Below are positions 62,690 to 64,000 of a DNA stretch of 64,000 bases, in pieces. The position numbers and the translations under genes were made by a program. A model generated the notes under the pieces. That model saw only the letters and a program-made list of their open reading frames with translations, was not told where the DNA came from and did no database searches. This DNA comes from Eledone cirrhosa (Eukaryota; Mollusca; Cephalopoda; Octopoda; Eledonidae), in the NCBI GenBank assembly GCA_964016885.1, contig OZ024743.1, forward strand, positions 19,298,872 to 19,362,871, read 5' to 3'. Every line of letters begins with the position of its first letter. Position 1 is the stretch's first letter.

Positions 62690-63725
62690 AGATTTCACAT
62701 TGTGAAGCCATCAGATAAGGGAATAATGAACTTTTTTTATAAAAACAAAATTTACTCTATCAAACAGTTCGACAATATGGACAACGCAGTTGCCTTTTGA
62801 CAACAATTGTACTTCCGTATTATCCAAAAGTCATCGTCATTATCAAGGCAGATATAGCCTGTTATCGATATTTTTAGCGACTAAATGCTACTGCTGAGTT
62901 ACACATTGAACTGTTGTAACAGGATCCGACTGTTCAAATTTTAAGAGAGAAGAGAAACCTCTGTATCTACCTACAATCTTTCTATCAGACACATAGGCAA
63001 CAATATTGTTAAATGGCATGATGTGCTCATTAAAAAATAGCTTCTATAATTTTGAAATAGGGGTAAGTTTGGCGTGAAGAAACGATTGATCAGTCAACGG
63101 CATTTCCATTAAAAACAAACGAACATACACCACCATAAAGCATTGACTTCTGACATATGTTAATTCATTAACTTGTATGGGAAATCCATAATTCCGTAGA
63201 TTATATGTGAGTTGATGTTTGCCTTTCAATTTATACATCGAGTTTTCTTATAGAATTGTCTACATAGTTGTGTCAGGCATTTTATGCTTTACAGTTCAGA
63301 GAACTTCATTAATAATAGATCGAAGTAATATTACTTCTATAGTAATTTTCCTTCTTTCTATGTTGATTACTGGCATCTGGTTCGCAATCATCCAGCTATC
63401 TTGCTGCGTAGTTGTTTTCTGAAATTCCTGGATCAACATTTCCATCTTTTCTGATGAAGTGTTAAGTTGTAATAAATATGACAAAGGTTTTTCCTTCGGG
63501 TCAGCATTCTTAGAATATAAATGATGCTTTAAGGTTCATGGCTTAGTTGTTTAATGTTTGGTTGCAAATAATACACATAGGTAGTTGACTGCACGGTGGA
63601 AAAGTGATAAACTCATAAGATAAATAATCATTGCTACATTGGTGACAAAATTTCTTAAATGTATACATTGGGTATTTACAAATACAATACACAGAGAAAA
63701 TAGGTGGAGCAATAGAAAACAACAT
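62690..63725 (-). pseudogene. Decayed ZBED/SCAND3-type hAT-transposase-like protein
   Basis: Minus-strand pieces in order: YLSYEFITFPPCSQLPMCIICNQTLNN with CIIC as the remaining half of a BED-type zinc finger (63640-63545), SSEKMEMLIQEFQKTTTQQD, SIINEVL-stop-TVKHKMPD, NYGFPIQVNELTYVRSQCFM with VVYVR, then MPFNNIVAYVSDRK, VGRYRGFSSLLK, VTTVQCVTQQ-stop-HLVAKNIDNRL, and DNDDDFWIIRKYNCCQKATA. The order matches ZBED5/SCAND3-like proteins as I remember them (Q.DES...YVR, VGR..GF...LK, HCVIHR..L..K, RWLSKG). At least four stops or frameshifts and lost catalytic residues mark it as dead. No intron is visible. Confidence 0.65.
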
Positions 63726-64000
63726 TTTCGTTCAAAAAATACGTATGCTATAATACATAAATACGAAAACTCAAGAGCGTTGCAATCTCTTCAAGTGACT
63801 ATCTCAATAATTTCAAGTGACTATCTTAAAAAGAAAATTATCTTTTCATATGAGCATGCGCATTGAGCTTTGGAAATATCCCATCTTGGGGTTCTCATAC
63901 TTTTCTGGCATTGTTATCCGATAGAGTACTTTTGTGAATATCAGCGGCCGAAATGGGGTTCCACCTAAATATCGTTGCACTATGCCGTTCCACTTTTAAA
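63726..64000. other. No gene recognised
   Basis: AT-rich right edge of the window. The pseudogene on its left could extend into it, but I see no clear motif. Confidence 0.4.

Overview
This window is repeat-dense animal DNA with no recognisable host exon. The best guess is a cephalopod mollusc, probably an octopus. The basis is a tRNA-derived SINE that recurs in several copies with the style of internal boxes and tail remembered from octopus and squid genomes, very long (TA)n, (CA)n and (TAA)n microsatellites, and abundant Penelope-like elements (PLEs) and LINEs. No database search could be run. Family names are therefore motif-based recognition.

Layout. 1-6 kb: microsatellites, one SINE, small inverted-repeat elements, and a rearranged PLE locus (about 2850-4650) holding two hammerhead-like RNA motifs. 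6.3-24.4 kb: the main structure. Five restriction-like-endonuclease (RLE) non-LTR retrotransposons of two families, called A and B here, all lie on the minus strand. Each ends 3' in a (TAA)n tract, and at least three of the TAA tracts also touch the 5' end of the next element. From high to low coordinate the order is B2, A3, B1, A2, A1. Domain order (Myb-like N-terminus, RT, CCHC, PD-D endonuclease) and TAA targeting fit the R4/Dong group. 25.36-31.18 kb: a complete but frame-broken APE-type LINE resembling L1/Tx1, with a 22-bp target-site duplication in a GATA repeat. 31-47 kb: sparse remnants, namely a retroelement tail, three SINEs (one at each end of the stretch and none intact between), a pseudogene of a repetitive unknown protein family, a PLE with inverted terminal repeats, a 920-bp spacerless palindrome, and an old LINE. 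47.4-55.6 kb: three further PLE loci, one nearly in frame but with a 5' inversion, and a second, 400-bp palindrome. 56-64 kb: SINEs, dispersed repeat pairs, and a decayed ZBED/hAT-transposase-like pseudogene at the right edge.

How it fits together. Nothing here forms a host pathway. The window records serial retrotransposition. In the TAA cluster each insertion appears to leave a fresh TAA tract that serves as the next landing site, and one fixed orientation follows if the element endonuclease reads one strand of the repeat. Copies A2 and A3 are nearly identical and carry different single nonsense changes, so family A was probably active recently.
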